A stretch of 64,000 bases of DNA, from the NCBI GenBank assembly GCA_022453515.1, contig JAJNNY010000034.1:124001-188000 (forward strand), in the 5' to 3' direction. The notes under the pieces were generated by a model. The model ran no database searches. It was not told the origin of the DNA and worked only from the letters and a program-made list of their open reading frames with translations. Positions within the stretch are counted from its first letter, which is position 1; each line of letters starts with the position of its first letter. The stretch is from Astrocystis sublimbata. Taxonomy: Eukaryota; Ascomycota; Sordariomycetes; Xylariales; Xylariaceae. Below are positions 34,291-47,243 of this stretch, piece after piece. Made by a program: the position numbers and the translations under genes.

Positions 34291-37013
34291 GGTGAAAAGC
34301 TTGAGTCGTTACGTCTTTGATTGTTGTGTTGTGTGGTGTGATGATTTGGTAACGGCCTCGGGGCGTAACCAGAGCCGCAATGAAAAGCGTGTGTAAGTGG
34401 CGTGTATCGGCACGGCAATGTAGCAGACGCCGCTGGAATTCCCGAATGTCTCGGTTGGTTGGTGTCTTATTCTCCCTGCCTATTCCAGAAACAACAAGAA
34501 ATGGGTGCGTGTCAAGTATTAAAAACTGTGTAAAAGGGTATGAGACAACGGTGACGAGTGACTGTTGTCTTGAGATTGCTGAAGGTCCGGTGCTTGGACG
34601 TAGGGAAAGAGCGTGGGTTGGTGTTAGTTGTCAGTGAGATGTTGTTGTGACTTAAACGAGTGTCTGGTTTGTTTGGTTGTTTTTCCTGCCGGTGAGGATG
34701 TCGAAACCCGTGACGCAGTCCAAGGCTTGGGAGAGAGAATAGAGCAAGAAAGAAGAAAAACCAAAGGTCCGAGGGGAAGTGAGTGTGGGTTGGCTTTTGA
34801 GTTGCATGAAAACGTCAGGGAACCTCAGAAAGGGAAAGGGTGAGAAGGCAGATATGAGGTTCATTCAGGTTCATCTCTCTTGACCACAATCAACCAAGCC
34901 AGCTGCCAATCGTAACCAAGCCTGGGCAGACAGAGCAAGAGCAGGTGCTATACCGTTCGGTTTGTAGTTAGGTGCTGGCTAGATCTGCTTGGCGAGGCAA
35001 GGGCCGACTGCTGGTACCGACCGACTGCTGGGGCAATTAACCCACAGGCAAGGTACCAGCGCGGGACGGCTGTTCGTAGTGCAGCGACCAAGTACATCTT
35101 GGCGGAGCCGGTGTTGCTGCCGCGCGTCGGTGGTCGAGGTGTTGCTCCTGCCCTCTGGGCCGTAATTGCTCGATTGCAATTTGTGTCGCCCGAAGCGGTA
35201 GCAGCACACGGCAATAGCCCCACCGCTACCGAGATCAGTGGGGACGGGGACCACTGCTATACACTGCCCCTGACAGCTTCAGGCCCCTCTCCCCACATCT
35301 TGATTCGCCAAAACCATTATTTCCAAGATTGCCGGTAATCTTGGCCCCTTGGTGAAGATGCCATCCATGGCTTCCTATTGTACAGTAAAGTCCCTATAGG
35401 TAGGTATCTACTTCCATGTCCTGTGTTATTGTTGGCTTGTGTTCTGCTCAGTATGATTACGCAAAACCTGGGCTAGACTTGTGCTAGCTAAAAGTAAAAC
35501 TCGGGAATTTCTGGCTTTGTTTCGACATTGTTATACATCTGAGACTGGGCGCATGCTTTGGTTAGCAGCCGCCTTCTCATTCTCATGCCAAGCTTGGCTG
35601 GACCGAGAAGTGATAGGCCATGATATTCAGGGGCTTGGCACTAGCTCATCGTGAGGTGGGTTTGGGAAGGAGCCGCCCGTCGATCAGAAGAAGGAAGGAA
35701 GGAAAAAGTACCTCGCGACCCACACGAGCCACTTTTACCACATGTCCTCCGAATCCACCGAGCCCACCACCTTCGCAGCTCTCTCATTTACACCTCTGCA
35801 TCTGACGCCATCGCTGCCTTTAACTGAAGACACTGCGATCCAACACGATGACCTCCCGATCCCACTGAGCAATATTTTCCATACTTACTAGGTACTGTAA
35901 CTGGGCCTTACACTAAGACCCCAGGCAGGATATCATGACACTTCCAATACTGATAATGTTGTCTCCTGTAGGTAGGTAGTAGCTCTGGTGGTATGCAATC
36001 AGCCACCACAGTGACCACAGCTGGCCAGCTGACCGCATCCTTCCTCCTCCTTTCAGCAGAAGTTGACTGCATACATACTTCGAGATGAGCTGACCTGCCC
36101 AAGGCTTGCCGTGCTGCTTGGAAGGGTGATAGTCCGGCATGGCAGATCTCGGCAGATCTTGGCCCACATCCGTGCTACCCTTAGCCTCTCTCAGAACTCT
36201 CTCTTCCGATGCCGCGCAATCAATACACAGCCACCGCGCGCACAACGAGCTCACCCTGACCGTACCCAGAATAAGGATCCAGAACTGCTGCCAATCCCAA
36301 CCTCCGCCGCCGAGGTCCTCCCTTCTCTCATGACTCTGACTTCATCATACCCACCGTCGTCTATGAAACACGTGTGGAATGAGGATGTGCATCATTCCGT
36401 GAGCGCCAAAGTCTTCTTCATGCGAAGCACAGCCGACACGCTACCCACGCATAGTCTCCAGCTATCTAGAGGACTCTTGCGAGCGGAATTTGGTATTGCG
36501 CACCAAGAATATGACCCACCCTGTTGCAGTCGGTCTGTCGAGTCTGTTTGTCTCTCTTCCGACACGACAACGTCATATTTAGTGACCCAAAATAGGTTTG
36601 TTTGCTCCGGAAAAGAAACGACAAGACATTACGCTGCTTTACTGCGGGGCCTGCAACACATGCATAGGCAATCGTCAATCCGTCATTGCTCACCTCCCCA
36701 TGCCCGTCCTACGAGTGGAGGCTGTATCGAACAAACCCACAGTTCAAGTTGTCTAGAACTCGCTACTACTGCCACTACGAGACATTGTTCGTTGCGCACG
36801 ACTTCAAGCGAAGCACGTTCATGGAAACGAATGTATTGTTTTTGTTTGGCTAAACTAAACCATTTTCAAAAATGATGTTGGGGAGCGTTCCTTCCATCCC
36901 TCCGATCGTGGCACAATTCAAAAGATCGGACGCACACCTTTACTCAGCAGAGCAGCCAGTGTGCCATAAAGCAAGCAGCAAAATATTGTAGGTTCATGAA
37001 CCAGACGACAACT
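34291..37013. other. Intergenic, long promoter region
   Basis: 2.7 kb between the GH72 start (-) and the dioxygenase stop (-). A 270-codon frame at 36063-36875 (+) begins at TTG, lacks any signature and was not accepted. A short repeat (CGACTGCTGG twice, 35007-35032) is present. No other gene is recognised. Confidence 0.45.
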
Positions 37014-38522
37014 TTACTCGTCGTCGTCCTCGTCGCTGCTCTCTTCCATGATGAAGGCAGCCGAACCGTTGGTGAACTTGGGCTCCATGTACTCCGGCAT
37101 GGGTGCCACTGGATACTGTCGGTTCACCACCTTCCTCGCCTTTGATCCGAAGGAAGCCTCCCACGGTGTCTTCATCGACTTGGGGATGTCCCAGCTCAGC
37201 TCGTCATTCCGCAGGTAGAGACGAACAAGATGTCGAGTGGCCGTGCTATCGTCCTCGTACGATTCACGTGCATGTAGCAAACCCCAGTTGTTGAGGAAGA
37301 CCATGTCTCCTTTGCATGCGGGCAGCCGCACCTGCTCCGCCGTCGCCGCCTGTTGCAACAATGCCAAGGCTTCCTTCTGTGCTGGCAGCAGATCAGGAAT
37401 GCGATTGTTTGCGATGGCGGGATGAGGGCCCAGCCGGCTAGGATCTGTCGAGATGACAAGATTGCCCGACTGGAACCCAATGAGAGGCGCCAGAACAAAC
37501 GGCGAAGACCCTCGTGAACTACGAAGTGATTGATCAGTACTGATGAATGCGGCAACCCAGAGATAGGCTGAATGTGGCAGATACTTACACCTGCACGGGC
37601 CAATTATGCTTCGCCAAGGTATGGACGGCCCAAGGATTGGCCTTCATCATGGCGTTGTACACGGCTGCTGCCGACGCCATGTATGTCCCACCGCCCTGAG
37701 CGGCGCAGTTGCGAACATGCATGGCCAACACCTCACACCCCATGTCGTTGTGGAAGGGCTATCATCGACATTAGCAAACAAACAAACATCTACGTCGCGT
37801 AAGGGAGAAACCGCACCAGGCTACCGTTTGTATGAATCCCATGGCGTTTTTCGCGCGGCACCGTCCAGGAACCGGACTCGTGTACATGGGCTTGAATAGG
37901 TCAGTCATTATCACTTTCTGTACACATCTCCGTCAAGACCACTCACTCAACATGGCACCCTTGGAAGTCTGGACGCCCCTCTGGCTGCCAATGTAGCTGG
38001 CAATACCAAGGAATAGGATTGTGTTGTCTTCCGCCGAGTAGTCCTCAGCGTCAAGACCTCGGACAATGCACAATCCGCTCCCTTGATGAATGTCGACCGC
38101 ATGCTTCTCGAGTCGAGGTCCCAGACTAGGGAGCGGGAAATTCTCACGGGACACGTCACTCCCGTCAAGACCGAGGCCTATCGAGTCAGCAAAACAATCC
38201 TTTGGCCATAGATACCGTTCAAACTTGAGGTGATGAGAACATCGCATGCGATGTTATACATACTCATGAAGTGCTCGAGGGCCTCTTCTACTTCGGACTT
38301 CTCTGCTTGACTCAGCTCAAGTGTTTGCGAGCCAAATGAGACTTTCCCCCCTGCAGACCAGACAGTGGGAGCCTCAATCGAAGCCGGGAATCCAAGTGGC
38401 GGCTGGGCAGAAGCGTCGCCCTTAGAAGGTGTAGTCATCGACACTTCAGCCTCGTCATGTTTGACATGATCGTGAAGGCTCATGTGCCCCTGGGACACTG
38501 TGGGAAGAATTTGTGCTGCCAT
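37014..38522 (-). CDS. TauD/TfdA-family Fe(II)/2-oxoglutarate dioxygenase
   Basis: Exons 38522-38264, 38177-37947, 37913-37825, 37758-37589 and 37518-37014 give 417 residues. The iron ligands are the H-x-D in PFHNDMG (His196, Asp198) and the distal His in WGLLHARESYEDD (about 332). The 2-oxoglutarate-binding Arg is in TATRHLVRLYLR (about 345). Family role: oxygenation coupled to 2-oxoglutarate decarboxylation, for example of taurine or other sulfonates; the substrate is not determined. The second intron would be only 33 nt (37914-37946). An alternative 56-nt intron with a better branch site breaks the downstream frame. The C-terminus is very acidic (EESSDEDDDE). Confidence 0.83.
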
Positions 38523-40772
38523 TGTTACTCTTTCAACAATGTAATAAGATGATGATGATAGGACGGTGGAGGATTCAGAAGACCCGGCTTTGGCTGTCGT
38601 CGGAACCTGCTTTTATAGTACTTCCCCTACTTCGACCGGCCCGCGTGGAACATTGACGACGTATGGCACATTGTCTCGAGAGTATCGTTTCTCAGACTGC
38701 ATGTCCTCCGATCAGATCATCGGTGTTCACATGAGTTCAACCCATTTCCAGATATGAGTGGCTCATGTAGTTGCACGCAACCTTCCACATTGTGGAAACG
38801 GTCACGACTGGGATCTATCCGTGAACAGATTTGCGAATAACCTCATCATTGCATAGCCCTTCTCCGCCCAGTATCACTATAACAAGCACACAGTGGCGCA
38901 TCGCACGAAGTATGCGTTGCTTGAGTCGGGAAACGTATCGGCGAGCCTCTGCCAGCGGGAAAGCGATCCTCATGACCTAGTTTGGAATGTGTCGTTAGCC
39001 GGTCCACGGCTGATGCTGGCCCATTGCGGGAAACAGACATGTGTGTCGATCTGAGCAGAGGGAACTTGGACAACCAAATCGAACCCGGTGCAACCTATGA
39101 GTACGTTGACAAAGAGTAGCTAGATCATAGGCAAGTTGGCTTGTCTTTGCCCTCGGGTTCCTCAGCAATTGATCACACCGAGCCTGTTACCGACGGACCG
39201 GAGAGGAACCTTGGCAGACAGGTGATTGGGAGAGATGAGAGATGTTGTCGTAAACTGCCTACCTCATGTTAGCTCCATCGTTCCCTAATGCGACTATCCA
39301 TGGGCACGGTACGCCAGTGTCAGGAAAGCTTGCCACTTGGAAGCAACAAGACACAAGTGCGGTATCCTGGTATCGTTCCAAAAGTCTTGGTACGTGGCAG
39401 TATGGCAACCGGCATGGGGCTTTTGATTAAGCAACTAAAGAGGGCTACTCAGTTTTTTAAGTCCACCTCGATCTAACTTCACAGAACCGACCGAGACAAA
39501 GTGTAATGCTATTGAAACCTACGTTCGTGATTGCAAGGTGACATCCCACATGGGACTACATGGGACTTCTCACCTTACAAACATGCTGAAGTCGGCAGAC
39601 AGCATACATGAGAGATTAAGGTGCAGACGGAAAAGGCGAGTACGCCACTGTTTCACAAATACGACGAGGCTTCGCAAACTACTAACTTTTCTAAAATCCG
39701 ACAATGCAGCATGCCAACGTTATATGCACGCGGGCCCCAACAATGACAATAATCATGATGCAAACGCAAACCCGCGGCTAAGGGTACAGACAATATGCTG
39801 TACAGGGGACGAGTACCCGGGGGGATATGAAGAAGAGATGGCCGAAGCTACACAGTATTGGTGGGGGATCAACGCGTTATTACTGTTGATTGGGGAGCGG
39901 GGAATAATAAGCCGACGTATCACGGCCGGCACCTAAGCTGTATGTTGGTGGCGGCGGCGGCGGCGGCGGCTCAGGCCTCTTCACCCCCAAGATGAGATGG
40001 TGCCCTGAAGAGGGGTATGAGCGGCAGAAGACACGATGGAAAGTGGAAGGACCGCACCCACGCTTACAGACAGCCAGTCTCGCTAAGGTCTGGTCCTGAA
40101 TCGAGGTGGGTGAGACAAACACAATATTCGTTGACGAAGCGACACGGGAAGTGAGTGACTTCCATCGCTGCCCATTCGATGCGACCCCCTCGGGGTTCGT
40201 TATCTCCATGTTTGCTTGTCATCGCACAGCCCCCAACCCAACACAAACCCAAGCTCTCGAGTCTCCTCACACAACAGCTTCTTTAATCGTGAATCTCCTC
40301 TCTACAGCGGTTGCAGTGCAACACACTTCGTTCCATCCTGTGCGAGGTTTTGGTGTGCATGCGAGGATCGCCAAGAAGGCCATCGATCTTACGTACTTTG
40401 TCGCTTCCTCTTTTCTTCGAACAGGGCCAGCTCGTACACTACTAAGAAGCGCGATCCGATTGTCGTGCTACTCAAGATCTCTATTGGTTCACCGGTTGAA
40501 CAACCTCCCCCCTTACCACCTAGACATCCTGCAATCTGATCGCTTCGCTGGTCGCATTGGTTGCGCCTCAGAGACAGGAGGTACAGTCACCACCTGTGAG
40601 GTGGGCTCGGTATGTTCTGCCCGGTTTCCAGCCAGACCACAAGGCCTGACGCAATCCACGTACGGGTAAATCCGACTCCATCACATTCTGGGTCTCAAGA
40701 TGTTTCCGTCCTCTCACGCCCCATCTGTCGTACCAAGCACCCGGTACCGGCGTCAGAGCAGTGGATAAGCTG
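38523..40772. other. Divergent intergenic region
   Basis: Upstream of the dioxygenase (-) and of the zinc-cluster regulator (+). The 600 bp before the regulator is pyrimidine-rich and probably a long leader; the open frame at 40106-40669 there has no signature. A GGC repeat lies at 39948-39970. Confidence 0.45.
39948..39970. repeat. (GGC)n microsatellite
   Basis: About seven GGC units in intergenic DNA. Confidence 0.8.
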
Positions 40773-43709
40773 ATGCCGAGAACGAGAGTTGAGATGACTG
40801 ATCCTCACACCTTCACAGGGAAAATGACGCTACAGCCAAAGTCACCGTCACCATTACACGAGTCCTACTTCGGAGGGAGGGAGGGACAAAGCGCTGCTGT
40901 TCTAGACGCTCCCGTCATCTCACCCCCTATCCCCCCTGCCTCGCACTATACCACGGCTAATGCCAGCGAGAATTCCCCAGTCTGGGGAGACCCGCGCAGT
41001 TGGAGGTCCTCGCTGGGATCGCCAACTGGCCACTGGGATCACCATAACACGATTATAGCCACGAATCGTCGGGGCTTTGCAGCACAAGATGGGGAAGATC
41101 AATTTGCAATGTCTGTTCCCAGTGCCGAACTGATGGGCCCCGTCATTGCGGAACAGAGTGATGTCTTCAATGCGAACGAGGGCCACGGATGGGCTGGCCA
41201 CGACGCCAATACCAAAGCATACGGGGGTTGGCAAGCCCCCGTGTGCCATGCCACTCCTATGTCTGCCCCTTTGGTGAGTTACGTGAACAATCCATACGTG
41301 TCTTACGCAGATGGTCACGAAAACAATCTTTCTCATGACCAATCGTCCACTGCATTGATTGAGCCGTTCTCCCCACGGCGCGACGTGGCCGACTGTAATG
41401 CAGGTTTCACGAGAGCGGGCTTGGGTATGCCTAGTGCGCCCCTCGAATCCCCACATGTTCAGGTTCCCAGAGAACTGCCGCTTCCTGATGGGAAGGAGTT
41501 TGTTTCTGAGGGGGACACATTGGAGTCCGTTTTCAAGTTCCCGACTACACACTTCGAGGCCGGGCACACATCGCATCCAAGTCAGTATCACGGTAGATAT
41601 GGCTTTCGCTATCTCGATACTAGTGCGGTATGGTATGGGGGACAGACACACGGGCTCTCGCTCGATGTTTCTCCAGAAACGTACCTCTCGCACGACCGCC
41701 CGCTCCATTCTCGTGAGCCTATGTGCGAGAGCAGCTCGCAGATGGCCACGAACCGCTTCAAGCGTCGTACCTCGCACTCCCACAGCGTATCGGGTGACAA
41801 ATCGCGTCGTCATCGAGGACAGTTGAAAGCCAAGGATCGCGAAGAGACAAGCAAGACGCGTAAGCGAAGGGCTTGCATTCGCTGCCGGATGCAGAAAATC
41901 CGGGTAGGTGGTCCAATACCTACGTTCCCGTTCTCCGGGACATACAGTGACACGAGACTGACAACGAGGGGGGGTGAGCAGTGCGTACCCGACCCTGACA
42001 AGCCCGAGACGGCATGCTGTATATGCTGCGATAAGGTGCTGGGACTCGACACGAAGAAGGTGATTCACCGGATCCCTTGTCTTCGATGGAACCTCAACGA
42101 GGTGGTGCTGTTCCGTGTGGGCGGGCTGGGCTTCACGCAGCGATGGGCGGGGGTGTGCGTCGAGAACATCCCGCCCAACGACTGGGTGGACGAGCGAGTG
42201 GTGACGATCGGCATGGGCGTCACGAAGCTTTTCTGTGACCCCATAGCGCTCAAGGTGCGGCGATACAGGCCGAACAGCATGGACGTGCAACACCGCTATT
42301 GGCGGTTCAAGGAGACGGAGTCGCCCGTCATGGTCCGAATACCTGCCTATGCCCTGGCCGACGTCGACGCGACTTCAGAGGAGTATCGGTTGTACGTGCA
42401 GAAAAACGCCGAGGAGTCGGTTCGCCGGTTCGTGCGAGATTCGTTGGTCAATGATATCGTGAAACGAACGTTCGCAGTGGCGTAAGTCCTCATCCCTTTC
42501 GAGTCCCCTTGTCTAGAACATTGTCGTGCGGCGCGATACGAAGTCATACCGCGTCTTGGACACATATCGATGGAGATTGCAGATCAAAAGAGCTAATCGG
42601 GACATCTCTGAGATTAGCATAAGCCACAGTGGCAAAGCGGCGAATCGAGATTTCGGGAAGACCAAGGGCGACCCCGCGTCGCTGTTCCGGAACTACTTCC
42701 GGCTGTGGCTCGCCGCGAGTAAGTCTTGCCCATTCATTTCCAGCCTGTCTTGTGTCTTGTTGTGTCGTACCTCGTGCCTTGCATTACAACCTACCTCTTC
42801 AAGCCCAATGACGAGTGCTCACATGTGCCCCCACGTACAGGATTCACGCTCGGCTCGGCTTACGTGGCGGCGGGCTACGAGAAGCTGGAGGCGTCGAACC
42901 CGCCGTGCGAGAGGCAGTTCGTGTCGAGGATGGTGACGGCGCAGTTCGACTCGATCGGGTACAACCATGTGCTGGTGAAGCTCAAGCGGGAGGTGCTCGA
43001 CGAGCTGTGGCTGCTGATGCAGAAGCGCACCGACACGACGTTCTTCACCGTCTACCTCATCGTCTTCATGATGCTGCATGAGGTGTCAGTCGCCTGCCAG
43101 GACCGCAGGAGACGCGCGAGGGAGCAAGGACTGCAGGTATGTCAATTTGGTTCTGACGTAGTGTGTTGTTGTATTTGTGTGTGTTGTAAATTACTACGAT
43201 CAACATCCCGTTGTCCGCTTTCTGCTTTCTGTTTATGGATAACTGGATGGGTTTGCTAACGAGAGGCGATGCGATGTGATTGAACAGACTTATTATGACC
43301 TCGAAGACGTGACGGCCAAGATCAAGCACGGCGCAGACATCATCCTCGGCCACTGGCACTACTACAAGGGCGACCTCGACCCGCTGACGAACAGCGAGGC
43401 GACGATGGCGCGGCAGTTCGGCACCGACAATCTCGAGGAGATACAGACTTTGATCGCGACGCGGGAGAAGTATGCAGAGATGAGTGCGTTTCTGTTTCTT
43501 TCTTCCTTTCCCTCCTGTCCAATGCCAAGGCATGACAAGTATTGACCTTCTTTTCTTGACTGTGACATTGACAAGTCTTGACTGACGCTAACTATGCAAC
43601 TGCAGAGAAGAAGAGGCCCGGCGGCGAGATCGACTGGGAGGATCCGCTCTGCCTCGTGTCGCAGATGTTCGAGCGCGACTGGCGCCCCATGCAAAGCGGC
43701 TGGCCTTGA
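40773..43709 (+). CDS. Zn2Cys6-type transcription factor with atypical zinc cluster
   Basis: Exons 40773-41903, 41982-42481, 42618-42718, 42841-43136, 43288-43483 and 43606-43709 give 775 residues. A long, low-complexity N-terminal half contains a basic RKRRACIRCRMQKIRC. The intron falls inside the zinc cluster. Cysteines at about 368, 371, 378, 389 and 392 follow C-x2-C-x6-C-x10-C-x2-C; the sixth is probably in HRIPCLRW (about 410), much farther than the usual 6-8 residues. A conserved LRWNLNEVVLFRVGGLG region and a helical C-terminal half follow. This matches a fungal-specific group with the cluster mid-protein. Nuclear DNA-binding regulator is inferred; targets unknown. The start at 40773 could be replaced by ATG 40794. 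Confidence 0.85.
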
Positions 43710-43812
43710 TCCATCCATCATCGACCTTTATGTTTATGTTTTTCTTTTTTATATTTTCCACGTTCTAATGACACACTGTCGATACGATAAGTTATTTACC
43801 TAGCCTATGATA

Positions 43813-43833
43813 CGAGACGAGACGAGACGAGAC
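43813..43833. repeat. (GAGAC)n short tandem repeat
   Basis: About four GAGAC units just downstream of the zinc-cluster regulator. Confidence 0.7.
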
Positions 43834-44212
43834 GATACAAGAGATACATACACGCATGGTAAGACGGGGCATCATCTCTGGTTCGCTCCAGCTCCAGGTG
43901 CCCTATTCACGGTGTTCACCCCCTGCCCCTTTATTGGCGCATATCTTCAGTACACATGTTTGGGCATTTTTATTACCCGGAGATGGGATTTTGTTGGACA
44001 TGAATGAGTATACGAAGAAATGGGTGGCATTTTTGGCTTTTAGTTACTTACTTACGTTTGTTTGTTTGTTTGTTTCGCTTGGGTGGAGATATTATCATAT
44101 TGATGTAGTGGTTGGTTATGATTGGGTACCTACTTGCCTACTTACCGAGTTTCTATCTGCAGCTAGCTTTTACGCATGCTGGTTTGTAATGAATGAGTGG
44201 TATTTTCGTAGG

Positions 44213-44242
44213 ATGGATTGGATTGGATTGGATTGGATGGAT
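44213..44242. repeat. (GGATT)n short tandem repeat
   Basis: About five imperfect GGATT units. Confidence 0.65.
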
Positions 44243-44987
44243 TAGTGGAGATGTATGTATGGATGGTGACGATGATGATGTGTATGGGGTTGATAGGGTG
44301 TTGTTGGTGATGAGGTAGTTACTTGGGTTTCTTTCTTGGTGGGAGGCTATTAATCAGTTATTATCTTTCTTAATATCTGATGATGAAGTGTGATTTGAAA
44401 GTGGGATATATCCATTTCTTGAGGATTGTGGTGTTGACTGCCAACCTGCAGGGCGATGGTGCCCCACTGTTCGCTGCCCAGTCCCCTAGCGTACATGTAC
44501 TTAGGTACCTGTTCGCCTGTTCGACCCGCCCGAGGCTGCTAAAGTGGGTGCTGCTAAAGTGGTCCCGCCGTGGAAGTCGCCAGATTGCTTCATCCAGCTT
44601 CAACAAAGGCACATGCTATTTTCGTGTCCTTCCTGATCAACCAACGAACCTCAACACAACACCTCAACAGCACTTCAACAACACCACAACAATTGCAATA
44701 GCTGCTCGTTGCGCACAACCAAACCACACTATATAGTGAATTACTCACTTCACTACATTTCGCCAAAGGATCAATCATCACCCTTGACATTCCGACCACA
44801 GCTTTACCCGAGTATTCACATACACAGCTGTTCGATTGATTCTCTTCTTCCAATTCCAACACAACCATATCCCCGACGCATCCCATTGCGACAGCAGAAG
44901 CGAAGCGAAACATCCCATCACAGCGCCAAACACCAACAAACCACATAGACATACCTCGGAAACGACATCACCACCACCACCACCAAG

Positions 44988-45602
44988 ATGTCCGACCTCG
45001 ACACATTCGACCTGCTCCCGCTGCAAATCGACCCCGCGACCAAGGCCCTCAGCAGCACCTCGTCGTCACGCACGCTCGCAAAAGAGCTCAAAGCCCTCAA
45101 CTCTTTGCACCGCGCCCTGATCTCCCTCGACCCGCCCTCGGCCGTGCCGCCCCCGCCCTTACCCGTAAACCCCAAGCGCTCGGCCCAGCTGACGAAACTG
45201 CGCGACGGCGGCAACGACCTGCACCGCAAGGGCAAGCACGCCGAGGCCGTCAAACTCTACACGCTGGGCTTGCAGATGGCCCTCGAACGCCCCCTCTGGG
45301 AACCGCAGGGTTTGGTCAGGGAGGAGGTCGCCGGCCTCTATAGTAATCGCGCACAGGCGCATATGGCGATGCTGGATTATCCTGAGGCGGCGGCGGATGC
45401 CGAAGCTAGTGTTGAGGCGAAGAGGACGGGAAATGCCAAGGCGTGGTGGAGAAGAGGCAAGTGTTTGATGGAGATGGGGCAGATGAAGGAGAGCAGGGAG
45501 TGGGTGCGCAAGGGCCTGGAATTGGAAGGGGAGGAGACGGAACTCGGCGCGCTGTTGGCGGAGGTTGAGATGAGATTGGCGAAGGGCGCGGGGAAGAATT
45601 AG
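44988..45602 (+). CDS. sec72: Sec72-like TPR subunit of the ER Sec63 translocation complex
   Basis: A single exon encodes 204 residues from an ATG in good context (CCAAGATGTCC). The N-terminus MSDLDTFDLLPLQIDP, the proline motif VPPPPLPVNPKRSAQ (about 53-67) and three TPR units from about residue 70 to 185 match filamentous-fungal Sec72 proteins. A GLVREEVAGLYSNRAQAHMA stretch and a GNAKAWWRRGKCLMEMGQ stretch lie within the TPR units. No membrane helix is present, as expected for this peripheral subunit. Known role: part of Sec63-Sec71-Sec72, which helps post-translational protein import into the ER and binds Hsp70 tails. Confidence 0.85.
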   Translation: MSDLDTFDLLPLQIDPATKALSSTSSSRTLAKELKALNSLHRALISLDPPSAVPPPPLPVNPKRSAQLTKLRDGGNDLHRKGKHAEAVKLYTLGLQMALERPLWEPQGLVREEVAGLYSNRAQAHMAMLDYPEAAADAEASVEAKRTGNAKAWWRRGKCLMEMGQMKESREWVRKGLELEGEETELGALLAEVEMRLAKGAGKN

Positions 45603-47243
45603 AGGTTTTTGAAAGAGGCGCTGGACGAGAGGGGGTGGGCGCTTTTGGTGAGGACTGTGGTGAAGAAGAGGATGGGTGGCGTGGATAAGGCTGTTGACGA
45701 GCTGATTGACAGGTTTCGTTTCGACTGATTGGGAGCCTTGACTCGAGCAAGTGCTTGAAGTGTTTTGTCGTAAGTAGGTTGGGAAGTAAGTAAGTAAGTA
45801 AGGGTTGCCCGTCCAAGTTCGTGTTGTCTTGTCTTGTCTTGTCTTGCGAGCCGCAGGGGCGGGCGTTTGGCGTTGACGGTGTTGTCGTCGTTGTTGTTGT
45901 GTTATATACGTGTTAGCAGTACAAGGACAAGTACAAATACAAGTACAGCGACAGCAAGCAAGCACATAGCGACTTTTCAGTAAGTATCCTATGAACAGGC
46001 TGGTCTGGACTGCCCTTCTAACCGCCGCTGAGTGCTCTCCGTGTCATACTGCTAGTGAGAAGATTGCCATGCTATATTCGATTCGAGTTACACGCTCTGG
46101 GCACGCTCTTTCCCTACCTACTCAAGTAATCAAGTGCGTACGGTTAGGTGCTGTGTTAAAACATCCAGTCCGAGAGATCGTGCGGTCAGAAGCAGATGGT
46201 TGTCCGTTACTTTAGGAGTTATCAGATGCCACATATTCGAAAAGCACGACGTGAAGGTAGCGGATCGAAATTTGAAATATATGGAATTTCACCTCCGTCT
46301 GTCTATCTGTTCGGCTGGTCTACAACGACAACACTGCATATAATTCGATCACAATAACAAAAAAATGTGATGTGTTTATTTTCATGCCCGGTTGGTATTA
46401 TATGGTGGTATAGGTTACTTGAAGATAGATAAGATGAAAAAAAGAAAAAAACGCTTTGCGATGGATAATAAATCATGGCCGAGATAATGCATGCATGCGA
46501 TAAGGGGAAATTCGGTGCCGGCTGAAGACGCCTAGACAAAGGCTTGTTGGGTTGGTCCTGGAGCGATCCAGAACCCGTTGATATTGTATTGATTGGCGTC
46601 TTCTTTGTCCTCGGGTCCCGACAGCTTGGGTCGGCAGGTGGGTGGGTAGATGGGGTGTAGGTGGTTTAAAATAGCAGTATGGCGGTTTCTGGGCTGGAGG
46701 GCATCCTTTGTCATTTGTGCGCCTGGGAAGGGGAGCCCGGCACAGTCTCAGGAACCAGCTAGAGTAATTCCGACTTGACGGTGAGGGCCAATTCCAAGAT
46801 ATCAAGATGAGGCCGATGGTTCAAGCGCTTCGCCTAAGGTATCCCTTTCTTCCATCTCTGCTTTGCCGTATCATGCCGCGGCATGGATATCCCTCTCTGA
46901 CCCAATTCGTGCTCCTTATAGACAACAAACAATAAGGCGCGTACCACGTGCCTCGTCCTTTGTGCTCAGCCGCTCCCATTCCGTCCCAGTATACTTCGTT
47001 CGTACAAGCCCTCCAACGGCAACCAGGTAGGTAGATAGGTTGCCCTTGGTCCCCAATTGGGAAGCAATTGACAGTTGTAGCCGTGGTACCCATTTCAATT
47101 CCAATTCAACATTATTCGAGTTGCGTCGTCGTCGCATTCGTCTTCGTCTCGTCTTGTCTCGGTGTGCGTGCGTGTATCCGTGATGTCTGTGTGTGTATAT
47201 CCGCTGCGTGTCTCGATGATATTCTTCCCTTCATCTCTCCCCT
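45603..47243. other. Intergenic between convergent genes
   Basis: Contains (GTAA)n near 45786-45801 and (CTTGT)n near 45825-45847. No gene is recognised. Confidence 0.5.

Larger units (their letters stand above)
43710..44987. other. Intergenic with several short tandem repeats
   Basis: Contains (GAGAC)n at about 43813-43833, (TTTG)n near 44056-44075 and (GGATT)n near 44213-44242. Its last 350 bp is a CA-rich leader of the Sec72-like gene. No other gene is seen. Confidence 0.55.

Noticed and set aside
36063..36875. 270-codon plus-strand frame
   Set aside because: Begins at TTG, has a random-looking composition, no motif and no supporting promoter or splice signal. An orphan gene cannot be fully excluded.
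39060..39100. B-box-like GGTTCGAT on the minus strand
   Set aside because: No A-box at the right distance and no cloverleaf.
40106..40669. 187-codon frame upstream of the regulator
   Set aside because: Lies in the probable long leader, starts at a non-ATG codon and shows no family features.
40920..42293. 457-codon open frame antisense to the zinc-cluster gene
   Set aside because: The plus strand carries the zinc cluster, family motifs and consistent splicing. The antisense frame has no signature and reflects codon bias of the real gene.
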